A stretch of DNA of 22,241 nucleotides from an uncultured Collinsella sp. (GCA_902496945.1 CABVDE010000034.1:1-22241), one strand, 5' to 3'. Shown: positions 1 to 7,312, numbered from the stretch's first letter. The notes: generated by a model from the sequence alone, not told the origin. Translations and numbers: made by a program.

Positions 1-205
1 CGTCGGTAAACTGCAAGCGGGAAGATTTTTCTTTTGCTGTGGCTTCTGCCTGTGCCTTTCTCGCCGCCTTTTTGGAAGCGGCGCGGGTATGCGCCCCGTC
101 GATATGCTCCATGACGCGCTCGGCGGCTGCGGTGTCCTGTTCCTGTTCTGCCCCCGGCGCACTTGCGGAAATGCCCGTAAACTGGGGATTTTTTGAGATA
201 ATCAT
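1..205 (-). CDS. Partial protein, probable N-terminus of a conjugative-element (CD1108-like) protein
   Basis: An open minus-strand frame of 68 codons starts at ATG 205 and runs off the left edge with no stop. The predicted start is MIISKNPQFTGISASAPGAE, followed by an Ala/Lys/Glu-rich stretch and, at about residues 60-68, SSRLQFTD. From memory, an SRLQFT motif after a Lys/Ala-rich leader is typical of the large CD1108-type proteins carried by Clostridium-type integrative conjugative elements; this could not be searched. An in-frame stop lies at 221-223, so no longer upstream start is possible, and no clear ribosome binding site precedes the ATG. Amino-acid composition differs from the neighbouring chromosomal genes. 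It could instead be an unrelated Ala/Lys-rich hypothetical protein. Confidence 0.45.
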   Translation of the reverse strand, partial: MIISKNPQFTGISASAPGAEQEQDTAAAERVMEHIDGAHTRAASKKAARKAQAEATAKEKSSRLQFTD

Positions 206-254
206 TTGATTTGGGACAAACTACTGATTCATTTGCCTCATATTTGACGTATGG

Positions 255-1265
255 CTAGATCGAGGTAGAACCGAGCCAGTTGAGTTTGCATTCGAGAATA
301 CGCTGCTCACCGGGCGTGCTGCTGCCATCGAGTAGCGCGAGGAGCATCTCGGCCGCCTCTCTGCCTTCCTGGTCGACGGGCTCGATGATCGTAGAGACGG
401 TCGGCGTGGTGAGGTTGGTCCAGTCTTCGCAGTTGAGTCCCAAAAGACCGATTTGCTGCGGAAGCAGATGGGCCATGGGCTGAAGCGCCTTGTAGACGCG
501 GGGGAGCGCCCATTGGTTTTGGACAAAGATGAGCGTACGCTTGGCGGGGTTGAGCTTGTATTTAAAGTACTCGGTAAGCTCACTGGCCGACGGCTTGTTG
601 TGGTCGATGGAAATCGCTTTGTAGAGCTGTCCGTTCGCTGCCAGCGCCTCGGCATACCCCTGAAAACGCTCCATGCGGGTGCGCATTTCGGTCATGTTGG
701 CGGCAATGGAAAAGAAATCTTCGTAACCGGCGTCGAGGAGTGCCTGCGTGGCGTTGTACACACCGTCGTAAAGGTTGGTCTTGACCCAGCTGGTACCTGG
801 GCTATAGATGGCCGCATCGAAAAAGACGACCGGCTTGCCGGCGCGTCTAATGCGGTCGTGCACGGCTTTGAAGTTTGCCGTGGGCTGGATGATAAAGCCA
901 TCGACGCCCAGTGAGAGCATTTTGTCGACATACATGAGCTCGGTCTCGGGGTTAAAGTTGCTCGTGCAAACAACCGTCTGGTAGCCCGCGGGGAGCATGA
1001 CCTGCTCCATGCCGTTGAGGACGAGGCCCGCCCATTTGTTGGTGTTATCCAAGATGATGATGGCGATGACGCGGGTCTGTTTGCCGGTGAGTGTTTGCGC
1101 CTGGGCGTTGGGGACGTATCCCAGCTCCTTTATAACGCGCGCGATCTTTGCCTGCGTTTTGTCGCTAAGCTTGTCTCGTTTGTCGTTGAGGTAATACGAG
1201 ACGCTGGCTGTTGAAGTTCCCGCCTCGCGGGCGACGTCTGCGATCGTAACGCGCTGTTTGGTCAC
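255..1265 (-). CDS. LacI-family transcriptional regulator (sugar operon)
   Basis: The protein is 336 residues from the GTG start at 1265. That start was chosen because GGAAGGAG (1271-1278) lies 5 nt upstream and because the LacI helix-turn-helix begins right after it (VTIADVAREAGTSTASVSYY, residues 6-25). An ATG further upstream would add about 35 residues of unlikely sequence. A hinge motif (LGYVPNAQAQTL) follows at about 45-57, then a periplasmic-binding-protein-like effector domain to the end (VDGFIIQP, IGLLGLNCEDWTN, TTPTVSTIIEP). It is divergent from the PTS operon starting at 1677, with about 410 bp between, so it most likely controls that operon in response to a sugar or sugar phosphate. 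Specific ligand unknown. Confidence 0.9.
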   Translation of the reverse strand: MTKQRVTIADVAREAGTSTASVSYYLNDKRDKLSDKTQAKIARVIKELGYVPNAQAQTLTGKQTRVIAIIILDNTNKWAGLVLNGMEQVMLPAGYQTVVCTSNFNPETELMYVDKMLSLGVDGFIIQPTANFKAVHDRIRRAGKPVVFFDAAIYSPGTSWVKTNLYDGVYNATQALLDAGYEDFFSIAANMTEMRTRMERFQGYAEALAANGQLYKAISIDHNKPSASELTEYFKYKLNPAKRTLIFVQNQWALPRVYKALQPMAHLLPQQIGLLGLNCEDWTNLTTPTVSTIIEPVDQEGREAAEMLLALLDGSSTPGEQRILECKLNWLGSTSI

Positions 1266-1676
1266 AGCGACTCCTTCCGACAAATTGCGTTGTTTGGCGC
1301 GGCGGTTCACGTTCGGGTTGCGGGCACACGATTCTGCCTGTCCTTTCGCTCTCTTATGAGTATGCAACAATACCGTATCCGTGGGGTCCGAAATTCGTGG
1401 CGGTTATGCAAGCCTGCCGTCTACCGAGAAATCTAAATACTTCTTGACTTTTAAAAAAGAGATCAAAAACGCAGGATTCATTTTTGGTTAAACGCATAAC
1501 TAAATTGCATAACCAACGCTCTGACCTGCGCGTTTACCGAAATAAGCTGGTATTAAGAAAAATGAGCACCTATATTGGTCTTGTCGAAAAGACAGCAAGT
1601 CCAAACGGCAGGGGATGCTCCGGAGGCCTCCGCAAACGGTGTCTTGCGCACGCAACTCTATGAAAAGAGGGAAGCA
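1266..1676. other. Divergent intergenic region between the LacI regulator and the PTS operon
   Basis: This 411-bp gap holds both divergent promoters and the candidate operators listed separately. The stretch from about 1430 to 1580 is AT-rich compared with its surroundings, as expected for promoters. The presumed PTS leader has a 12-bp perfect palindrome CGGAGGCCTCCG at 1621-1632. No coding frame with a ribosome binding site or RNA gene was recognised in it. Confidence 0.6.
1402..1514. promoter_or_regulatory. Candidate LacI-type operator cluster upstream of the PTS operon
   Basis: The heptamer GTTATGC / GCATAAC occurs three times: 1403-1409 (one orientation), 1494-1500 and 1507-1513 (other orientation, 13 bp apart). 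The copy at 1487-1500 sits in a 14-bp dyad, GTTAAACGCATAAC, with outer arms GTTA/TAAC and a central CG, the layout expected of LacI-family operators. GGTTATGCAA (1402-1411) and TTGCATAACC (1505-1514) are exact inverted copies. I could not assign a convincing -35/-10 pair. Confidence 0.45.
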
Positions 1677-3149
1677 ATGAAGATCGTAGGCGTTGCCGCC
1701 TGTACCGTGGGTATCGCCCACACGTATATGGCCCAGAAGGCGATTCAGGATGAATGCGCCGCCCGTGGTATCGAGTGCAAGGTCGAGGCTCAGGGTGGCC
1801 TGGGTATCGAGAATGAGCTCACGCAGGAAGACGTGGACTCCGCCGACCTGGTCCTGGAGTCCGTCGACGTGGGTGTCGAGAACGAGGACCGTTTTGAGCA
1901 GAAGATGGCCGAGGGCAAGTTCCTCAAGGTCGGTACTTCCGATGTGATCGCCGATCCGGTCAAAATCATCGACCAGGCTGTTGAGATTATCAAGGCGACG
2001 GGTGGCGCCGTTGACGCGCCCAAGGCCGAGGCCAAGGCAGAGAAGAAGGCCGTCTCCGCTGCCCCGCAGGCCCCGACACCGGCGTCCAAGCAGTCTATCT
2101 TTGCCGATCCTGGCAAGACGCTGCTCAATGCATTCAATACCGGCGTTTCCTATTTTATCCCCATTGTCGTTATCGGTGGCGTGTTCCTCGCCTTCTCGTT
2201 GGCATCCGGTACTGCCGGTGCTAACGGCATGGAGGTCACCAACCCGTTGATGGTGAGCCTTAACACCATCGGTATGGCCGGCATCTCTATGATGATTCCG
2301 GTGCTTGCGGCATACATCGCTTACTCGATGGCCGGCAAGCCCGCGCTTGCCCCCGGTTTTGTCCTGGGCTACTTGGTCAACAACGCCGTCGTCACCCCGA
2401 GTGGCAACAGCGTTTCGACCGGCTTCTTGGGCGCCATGATTATGGCTGTCATCTGCGGTTACTTTGTCCGCTGGATGAAGACCTGGAAGGTCAACAACAC
2501 CATCCAGACCATCATGCCGATCCTGATCATCCCGATTCTGACCTCGCTCGTCCTGGGCATGGCCTACATCTACATCCTGGCCACGCCGCTTGGCTTTGTG
2601 ATGGATTGGCTCACCGGCGTGCTCGGTAGCCTGCAGGGCGGCTCCGCCGTCGTCCTGGGCCTGGTCATTGGCGTTATGACCGCCTTCGATATGGGTGGTC
2701 CCGTCAACAAGACCGCTTCGACCTTTACTATGGCCATCATGGCCTCCGGCATCTACGGCCCCAACGGTATGTTCCGCGTCGCTGTCGCCATTCCCCCGAT
2801 TGCCTGCGGCCTCGCTGCGCTCATCGCCAAGAACAAGTTCGATGACGCCGATCGTCAGATGGGTATCTCCGCACTGTTTATGGGCTGCATCGGTATTACC
2901 GAGGGCGCTATCCCCTTCGCGGTCAAGGATCTCGGTCACACCCTTCCCGGCATCTGCATCGGTTCTGCCGTGGGTGCGGCGCTTGCCGCCTTCCAGGGTA
3001 TCGACTGCTACGTCCCGCACGGTGGCTTTATCGTCGCCCTTGCCACCAACAACGTCGCGCTGTTCTGCCTGGACATCGTGATTGGCTCCGTGGTCGCCGC
3101 TGCAATCCTGATTGCCATGAAGCCCACGCTCGATAAGCAGGCCAAGTAA
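1677..3149 (+). CDS. PTS fructose-type transporter subunit IIBC
   Basis: A membrane permease of the fructose/mannitol PTS superfamily that imports and phosphorylates its sugar. At 490 residues, it has a IIB domain at 1-106, starting MKIVGVAACTVGIAHTYMAQ, with Cys9 as the expected phosphorylated residue; an Ala/Lys/Pro linker at about 107-140; and a hydrophobic IIC domain at about 145-485. The IIC domain carries FDMGGPVNKTA (337-346 region) and GITEGAIPFAV (about 406-416), both typical of fructose-type IIC. ATG 1677 was chosen over an in-frame ATG at 1575 because the IIB fold starts there and an AGAGGGA ribosome binding site precedes it. It lacks a IIA domain; the only IIA in the window is the last gene of the same operon. 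The substrate is not fixed by sequence: ketohexose, polyol or another ketose are all possible. Confidence 0.93.
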   Translation: MKIVGVAACTVGIAHTYMAQKAIQDECAARGIECKVEAQGGLGIENELTQEDVDSADLVLESVDVGVENEDRFEQKMAEGKFLKVGTSDVIADPVKIIDQAVEIIKATGGAVDAPKAEAKAEKKAVSAAPQAPTPASKQSIFADPGKTLLNAFNTGVSYFIPIVVIGGVFLAFSLASGTAGANGMEVTNPLMVSLNTIGMAGISMMIPVLAAYIAYSMAGKPALAPGFVLGYLVNNAVVTPSGNSVSTGFLGAMIMAVICGYFVRWMKTWKVNNTIQTIMPILIIPILTSLVLGMAYIYILATPLGFVMDWLTGVLGSLQGGSAVVLGLVIGVMTAFDMGGPVNKTASTFTMAIMASGIYGPNGMFRVAVAIPPIACGLAALIAKNKFDDADRQMGISALFMGCIGITEGAIPFAVKDLGHTLPGICIGSAVGAALAAFQGIDCYVPHGGFIVALATNNVALFCLDIVIGSVVAAAILIAMKPTLDKQAK

Positions 3150-3164
3150 ACCTTTAAGGACTCC

Positions 3165-3224
3165 GGTTGTGCGGAGGGATGGATTTGACTCCGCACAACC
3201 GCCCCTACACAACAAAATCCATCC
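3165..3224 (+). promoter_or_regulatory. Intercistronic RNA structure with pseudoknot potential
   Basis: A perfect 12-bp stem pairs GGTTGTGCGGAG (3165-3176) with CTCCGCACAACC (3189-3200), leaving a 12-nt loop. Ten of the loop bases (GGATGGATTT, 3177-3186) are exactly complementary to AAATCCATCC at 3215-3224. It lies between IIBC and the GatZ-like gene and has no U-tract, so it is not a standard terminator. It may be an mRNA processing or stability element, or an attenuator with two exclusive folds. Confidence 0.6.
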
Positions 3225-3293
3225 GTACTGATAGGGCCCGCATCTGGGTCCCAGGGAACTTTTGTCAAAAATCCTCTGGAGAAGGAGAACAAA

Positions 3294-4568
3294 ATGTCCA
3301 ACCTCACCATCCGCCAGGCCGTTCAGGGCATGCTCAAGCTGCAGGATAGCGGCGATCACGCAACCATGGTCGGCATTGGCCCCATGAGCCCCAACCTGAT
3401 TCAGGCCGTGTTCGAGCTTGCCAAGGACGAGGATTTCCCGCCCATGTTTATCGCCAGCCGCAACCAGGTCGATATGGACGAGATGGGCGCCGGCTACGTC
3501 AACGGTTGGGACCAGAAGCGCTTTGCCGCCGACATCAAGAAGGTTGCCGACGAGGTGGGTTACACCGGCCCGTACTACCTGTGCCGCGATCACGGCGGTC
3601 CGTGGCAGCGCGACGAGGAGCGTAACTCCCACCTGCCCGAGGACGAGGCCATGGAGCTCGCCCGCAAGTCCTTCGTCGCCGACATGGAGGCAGGCTTTGA
3701 CCTGCTGATGGTCGACCCCACCAAGGACCCCTATCAGATCGGCAAGGTTATTCCGCTTGACGTGGTGCTTCGCCGCACGATCGATCTTATCGACTACCTT
3801 GAGCAGTACCGTCGCGAGCATAACCTGCCCGAGGTCGCCTATGAGGTCGGTACCGAGGAGACCAATGGCGGGTTGACCTCTACCGATAAGTACGAGGAGT
3901 TCATTTCTCAGCTGCAGCCCGAGCTCGAGAAGCGCGGCTGCCCCATGCCCACCTTTATCGTCGGCCAGACCGGTACGCTCACCCGTTGGACCGAGCAGGT
4001 TGGCCATTACAACTTTAAGAACGCCCGCGAGCTCGCCGACATGGCAAAGCGCTACGGCGTGGGCCTGAAGGAGCACAACGCCGACTACCTGGACGACGCG
4101 ACGCTGCTCGAGCACATTCCGGCTCACGTGACGGCTTCCAATGTCGCCCCTCAGTACGGCACCGAGGAGACCCGCGCCTACCTCAAGCTCTGCGCTACCG
4201 AGCAGATTCTGGTCGACAACGGCCTGTGCGACGATCCCTCCGACCTGTATCACACGCTGCTGGTCAAGGCTATCAAGACCGAGCGCTGGCGCAAGTGGAT
4301 GACCGGCGATGATGTCAACCTGCAGGTTGACGACATTCTGGCCGACGACGAGCTCAGCCTGAAGATTCTGGATGTCTCCGGCCACTACGCGTTCAACGAT
4401 CCCGAGGTCAAGGAGCAGGTCGAGAAGCTCTATCGCAACCTCGCTGCCCAGGACATCGACGGCAAGCGCTTTGTGATCGAGCACATCAAGCGCCCGATTA
4501 AGCAGTACGTCGTCGGTCTTAACCTCAAGGGCGTCACGAGCCGCATCGAGAAGGCTCTCGAGGACTAA
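3294..4568 (+). CDS. GatZ/KbaZ-family protein (tagatose-bisphosphate aldolase non-catalytic-type; possible ketose-phosphate epimerase)
   Basis: The 424-residue protein matches the GatZ/KbaZ family in length and in landmarks: ASRNQVDMDEMGAGY (54-68, family SNQV..GGY), RDHGGP (98-103, family GGDHLGP), AYEVGTE (182-188, family YVIGTE) and FIVGQTGTLT. In E. coli, GatZ and KbaZ support the class II aldolases GatY and KbaY; no GatY/KbaY-type gene is in this operon. Other stand-alone members of this family have been reported as tagatose-6-phosphate (fructose-6-phosphate) 4-epimerases, so the likelier role here is epimerising the ketose phosphate made by the PTS. The motif GGDH is changed to CRDH. 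AAGGAG lies 8 nt before ATG 3294. It is the second gene of the operon. Confidence 0.82.
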   Translation: MSNLTIRQAVQGMLKLQDSGDHATMVGIGPMSPNLIQAVFELAKDEDFPPMFIASRNQVDMDEMGAGYVNGWDQKRFAADIKKVADEVGYTGPYYLCRDHGGPWQRDEERNSHLPEDEAMELARKSFVADMEAGFDLLMVDPTKDPYQIGKVIPLDVVLRRTIDLIDYLEQYRREHNLPEVAYEVGTEETNGGLTSTDKYEEFISQLQPELEKRGCPMPTFIVGQTGTLTRWTEQVGHYNFKNARELADMAKRYGVGLKEHNADYLDDATLLEHIPAHVTASNVAPQYGTEETRAYLKLCATEQILVDNGLCDDPSDLYHTLLVKAIKTERWRKWMTGDDVNLQVDDILADDELSLKILDVSGHYAFNDPEVKEQVEKLYRNLAAQDIDGKRFVIEHIKRPIKQYVVGLNLKGVTSRIEKALED

Positions 4569-4574
4569 GTAGTT

Positions 4575-4596
4575 CCGGCGTTTTGACAAACGCCGG
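4575..4596 (+). terminator. Hairpin after the GatZ-like gene
   Basis: A 9-bp perfect stem CCGGCGTTT / AAACGCCGG with loop TGAC begins 6 nt after the stop codon. It has no T-run, so it may be a partial terminator or a 3'-end stabiliser within the operon. It has the same layout as the hairpin after glmS (22158-22179). Confidence 0.55.
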
Positions 4597-4599
4597 ATC

Positions 4600-4730
4600 G
4601 GTCGACGCTGCGCGAGCATCTGCCGGGCAATCTGGCGCTCAAGCCGTCGCTCGCGTACCAAAGTACGCTTCGCTCCTCTTTCGCACCACCTTGCCACGGC
4701 AGCTGCCCGCTCGCTGACGTTGGGTCGACC
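4600..4730. repeat. Imperfect foldback repeat element (copy 1)
   Basis: The 131-bp stretch between the GatZ-like and transaldolase genes is an imperfect long inverted repeat. Left arm 4600-4630 contains GGTCGAC...GCGAGC...CTGCCGGGCAA; the reverse complement of 4691-4730 reads GGTCGAC...GCGAGC...CTGCCGTGGCAA. An inner stem GCGTAC/GTACGC (4653-4658, 4663-4668) caps it. The left part, GACGCTGCGCG onward, recurs after glmS at 22184 onward, so it is a dispersed element, not unique spacer. It has no coding frame. Confidence 0.6.
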
Positions 4731-4786
4731 AGTGATTGAGCCGTTGTCCTTAGATTGCTAGCTATTCATTCGAAGGAGTTTGTACC

Positions 4787-5470
4787 ATGAAGTTCTTTAT
4801 CGATACCGCCAACCTTGACGAGATCGCCGAGGCCAAGAGCTGGGGCTGCCTTGCCGGCGTCACCACCAATCCGTCCCTGTACGCCAAGACCGGCGGTAAG
4901 CTCGCCGACTTTGAGCCCCATATGCTCAAGATTGCCGAGCTCTGCGAGGGTCTGCCCGTGTCTTCCGAGTCCACCGCGACTACTGCCGAGGGCATGATCG
5001 AGGAGGGCAAGCGTCTTGCCGCCCTGGCTCCCAACATTGTGGTCAAGCTCCCCGTCTGCGAGGCCGGCCTCGCCGCCTGCCGCGCGCTGGCCGATGCGGG
5101 CGTGCGCGTCAACATGACGCTCGTCTTCTCGCCGACCCAGGCCTTGATGGCCGCCAACGCCGGCGCTCGCTACATCAGCCCGTTTGTGGGACGCTTCGAT
5201 GACATCGCCGAGGACGGTATCTCGCAGCTCGACAACGTTGTGACCTGCATCAAGAACTATGACTGGACCGGTAAGAACGTCGACGACACCGTCGAGATCA
5301 TCACTGCATCCGTCCGCACGCCCAATCACGTGACCCAGGCGGCGCTGCTCGGTGCCGATATTGCGACCGTCCCCATGGCCGCTCTTAAGAAATGCCTGCA
5401 TCACCCGCTGACCGACCAGGGCCTTGCTTCGTTCGAGGCCGACTGGAAAAAGGTCGTCGAGGCACAGTAA
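4787..5470 (+). CDS. tal: TalC/FSA-type transaldolase
   Basis: A 227-residue class I aldolase of the small transaldolase (TalC/MipB) group, cytosolic, moving a dihydroxyacetone unit between sugar phosphates. Visible landmarks are FFIDTANLDEI (3-13), GVTTNPSL (24-31), the Schiff-base lysine Lys87 in NIVVKLPV, and SPFVGRFDD (131-139). At the two positions used to separate fructose-6-phosphate aldolases (Gln and Tyr) from transaldolases (Glu and Phe), this protein has Glu61 and Phe133, so transaldolase is the better call. ATG 4787 follows GAAGGAG by 8 nt. It sits between the GatZ-like gene and the transketolase pair, which share its non-oxidative pentose phosphate chemistry. Confidence 0.92.
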   Translation: MKFFIDTANLDEIAEAKSWGCLAGVTTNPSLYAKTGGKLADFEPHMLKIAELCEGLPVSSESTATTAEGMIEEGKRLAALAPNIVVKLPVCEAGLAACRALADAGVRVNMTLVFSPTQALMAANAGARYISPFVGRFDDIAEDGISQLDNVVTCIKNYDWTGKNVDDTVEIITASVRTPNHVTQAALLGADIATVPMAALKKCLHHPLTDQGLASFEADWKKVVEAQ

Positions 5471-5480
5471 CGATGGTTCT

Positions 5481-5511
5481 GCCGGCCCAGCATTTGTTAT
5501 GCCGGGCCGGC
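5481..5511 (+). other. Intercistronic GC-rich hairpin between transaldolase and transketolase genes
   Basis: GCCGGCCCAGCAT (5481-5493) pairs with ATGCCGGGCCGGC (5499-5511), 12 of 13 pairs, loop TTGTT. No T-run follows and the next start codon is 22 nt downstream, so this is more likely an mRNA processing or stability element than a terminator. Confidence 0.6.
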
Positions 5512-5532
5512 GTGCTCAAGAGAGGAAACTCC

Positions 5533-6363
5533 ATGACCGATCAGGAACTGGCCAAGATTGCCAATGAGGTTCGCCGCGGTATTGTCACGGGCGTCCATGC
5601 CGCCAAGTCGGGGCATCCGGGCGGGTCGCTTGGCGCCGCAGACATTATGACCTACCTCTACTTTGAGGAAATGGATGTCGACCCGGCAAATCCGAGCCGC
5701 GCCGACCGCGACCGCTTTGTGCTCTCCAAGGGCCATTGCGCTCCGGCACTCTATGCCGTGCTCGCCGAACGCGGGTTCTTTCCCAAGGAGGAGCTCGAGA
5801 CGCTCCGTCATATCGGCAGCCGCCTGCAGGGCCATCCCAATATGAACGACACGCCGGGCGTCGACATGTCTACCGGATCGCTCGGTCAGGGTATCTCCGC
5901 CGCGGTTGGAATGGCGCTCGCCGCAAAGCACTGGGGTGACAGCTATCGCGTCTACACGCTGTTGGGCGACGGCGAGTGCGAGGAGGGGCAGGTATGGGAG
6001 GCGGCCATGTTCGCCGGCAACCACGACCTGGATAACCTCGTCGCTATCGTCGATCACAATGGCCTGCAAATTGACGGCAGTATCGACGAAGTTAACTCGG
6101 CTATGCCGCTTGCCGACAAGTTCCGTGCCTTTAAGTGGCATGTGATTGACCTCGCCGACGGTAACGACATGGCGCAGATTGCCGCCGCCTTTGCCGAGGC
6201 CCGCAAAGTGAGCGACTCGCCTGTGGCCATTATCGCCGAGACGGTGAAGGGCAAGGGCGTTTCCTTTATGGAAAACCAGGTGGGCTGGCACGGCAAGGCA
6301 CCCAACGATGAACAGTTTGAGCAGGCCATGGCCGAGCTCGCAGCAGCAGGGGAGGAGCTCTAA
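5533..6363 (+). CDS. Transketolase, N-terminal (TPP-binding) subunit
   Basis: A 276-residue protein equal to the N-terminal third of a transketolase, forming the active enzyme with the next gene. It shows SGHPGGSL (26-33), SKGHCAPALY (65-74), TGSLGQGI (114-121) and the thiamine diphosphate/metal motif GDGECEEGQVWEA (145-157) with DHNG at 174-177. ATG 5533 was chosen for the AGAGGAAA ribosome binding site upstream and because the transketolase homology begins there; an in-frame ATG at 5392 lies inside the transaldolase gene. Its stop overlaps the next start (TAATG), a sign of translational coupling and 1:1 subunit supply. Split transketolases are common in sugar operons of anaerobes. Confidence 0.95.
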   Translation: MTDQELAKIANEVRRGIVTGVHAAKSGHPGGSLGAADIMTYLYFEEMDVDPANPSRADRDRFVLSKGHCAPALYAVLAERGFFPKEELETLRHIGSRLQGHPNMNDTPGVDMSTGSLGQGISAAVGMALAAKHWGDSYRVYTLLGDGECEEGQVWEAAMFAGNHDLDNLVAIVDHNGLQIDGSIDEVNSAMPLADKFRAFKWHVIDLADGNDMAQIAAAFAEARKVSDSPVAIIAETVKGKGVSFMENQVGWHGKAPNDEQFEQAMAELAAAGEEL

Positions 6364-7301
6364 TGGCAGACGTCAAGAAAGTCGCCACGCGCGTTAGCTA
6401 TGGCGAGGCACTTGTCGAGCTGGGCAATGAGCACGATGACTTTGTGGTTCTCGATGCCGACCTGGCCGCCGCCACACAGACCGGCAAGTTTAAGGCTGCG
6501 CACCCTGAGCGCTTCTACGACGCCGGCATTGCCGAGAGCAACTTGATGGGGCTCGCCGCCGGCATTGCGACCACGGGCCACGTCGCCTTTGCGAGCACCT
6601 TTGCCATGTTCGCCGCCGGCCGCGCGTACGAACAAGTGCGTAATTCCATCGGCTATCCGCACCTCAACGTCAAAATCGGCGCCACGCATGCGGGCATCTC
6701 GGTCGGTGAAGACGGCGCCACGCATCAGTGCTGCGAGGACATCGCGCTCATGCGCACGATCCCGGGTATGACGGTGATCGTTCCCGCCGATGACATCGAG
6801 GCTCGCGCTTGCGTGCGCGCCGCCTATGAGTTTGAGGGGCCGGTCTACATGCGTTTCGGCCGTCTAGCAACACCGGTCATCAACGACCGCGAGGACTATG
6901 AGTTCAAGATTGGTCGCGGCGTGGTCGTGCGCGAGGGGTCCGATGTGACCATCATCGCTTGTGGCCTCATGGTTGCCGAGGCGCTTGAAGCTGCCGAGGC
7001 CCTCGCTGTCGATGGTATCGATGCCGAGGTTATCAACATGCACACGATCAAGCCGCTTGATGAGCGCCTGGTAGTTGCCAGCGCCAAGAAGACTGGTCGC
7101 GTGGTCACTGCCGAGGAGCACTCGATTATCGGCGGTCTTGGCGAGGCCGTGGCCTCGGTGCTCGCGGAACAGCATCCGGTGCCGATGCGACGCGTCGGCG
7201 TGCGTGATGTGTACGGCGAGTCTGGCCCTGCGGTCGATTTGCTGCACGAGTTCGGTTTGGACGCCGACGGTATCGAAGCTGCGGTCAGGTCTGTGTTGTA
7301 A
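6363..7301 (+). CDS. Transketolase, C-terminal (pyrimidine-binding) subunit
   Basis: A 312-residue protein equal to the middle and C-terminal domains of transketolase. It begins MADVKKVATRVSYGEAL; FYDAGIAESNLMGLAAG (51-67) holds Glu58, the expected cofactor-activating glutamate. GATHAGISVGEDGATHQ and IPGMTVIVPAD follow, and the C-terminal domain starts near residue 185 (GSDVTIIACG, VINMHTIKPLD, EEHSIIGGLG). The start codon overlaps the stop of the N-terminal subunit by one base. Together the pair moves two-carbon units between ketose and aldose phosphates. No sign of truncation. Confidence 0.95.
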   Translation: MADVKKVATRVSYGEALVELGNEHDDFVVLDADLAAATQTGKFKAAHPERFYDAGIAESNLMGLAAGIATTGHVAFASTFAMFAAGRAYEQVRNSIGYPHLNVKIGATHAGISVGEDGATHQCCEDIALMRTIPGMTVIVPADDIEARACVRAAYEFEGPVYMRFGRLATPVINDREDYEFKIGRGVVVREGSDVTIIACGLMVAEALEAAEALAVDGIDAEVINMHTIKPLDERLVVASAKKTGRVVTAEEHSIIGGLGEAVASVLAEQHPVPMRRVGVRDVYGESGPAVDLLHEFGLDADGIEAAVRSVL

Positions 7302-7312
7302 GGAAGGTTTCC

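Noticed and set aside
221..232. Exact 12-bp match between 221-232 and the larE 3' end (8578-8589), considered as an attachment site or a second larE remnant
   Set aside because: A 12-bp match in a 22-kb window is expected by chance, and the flanking translations do not match beyond the last few residues.
1500..4697. Very long minus-strand open frame (1065 codons) antisense to IIBC and the GatZ-like gene
   Set aside because: It mirrors two well-recognised genes; the open frame comes from the codon bias of GC-rich genes. Its residues are low-complexity Val/Asp/Gly/His and no ribosome binding site or motif supports it.
4787..5470. Naming this gene fructose-6-phosphate aldolase (fsa)
   Set aside because: Family-level annotation often gives that name, but the residues at the two diagnostic positions (Glu61, Phe133) are those of transaldolases.
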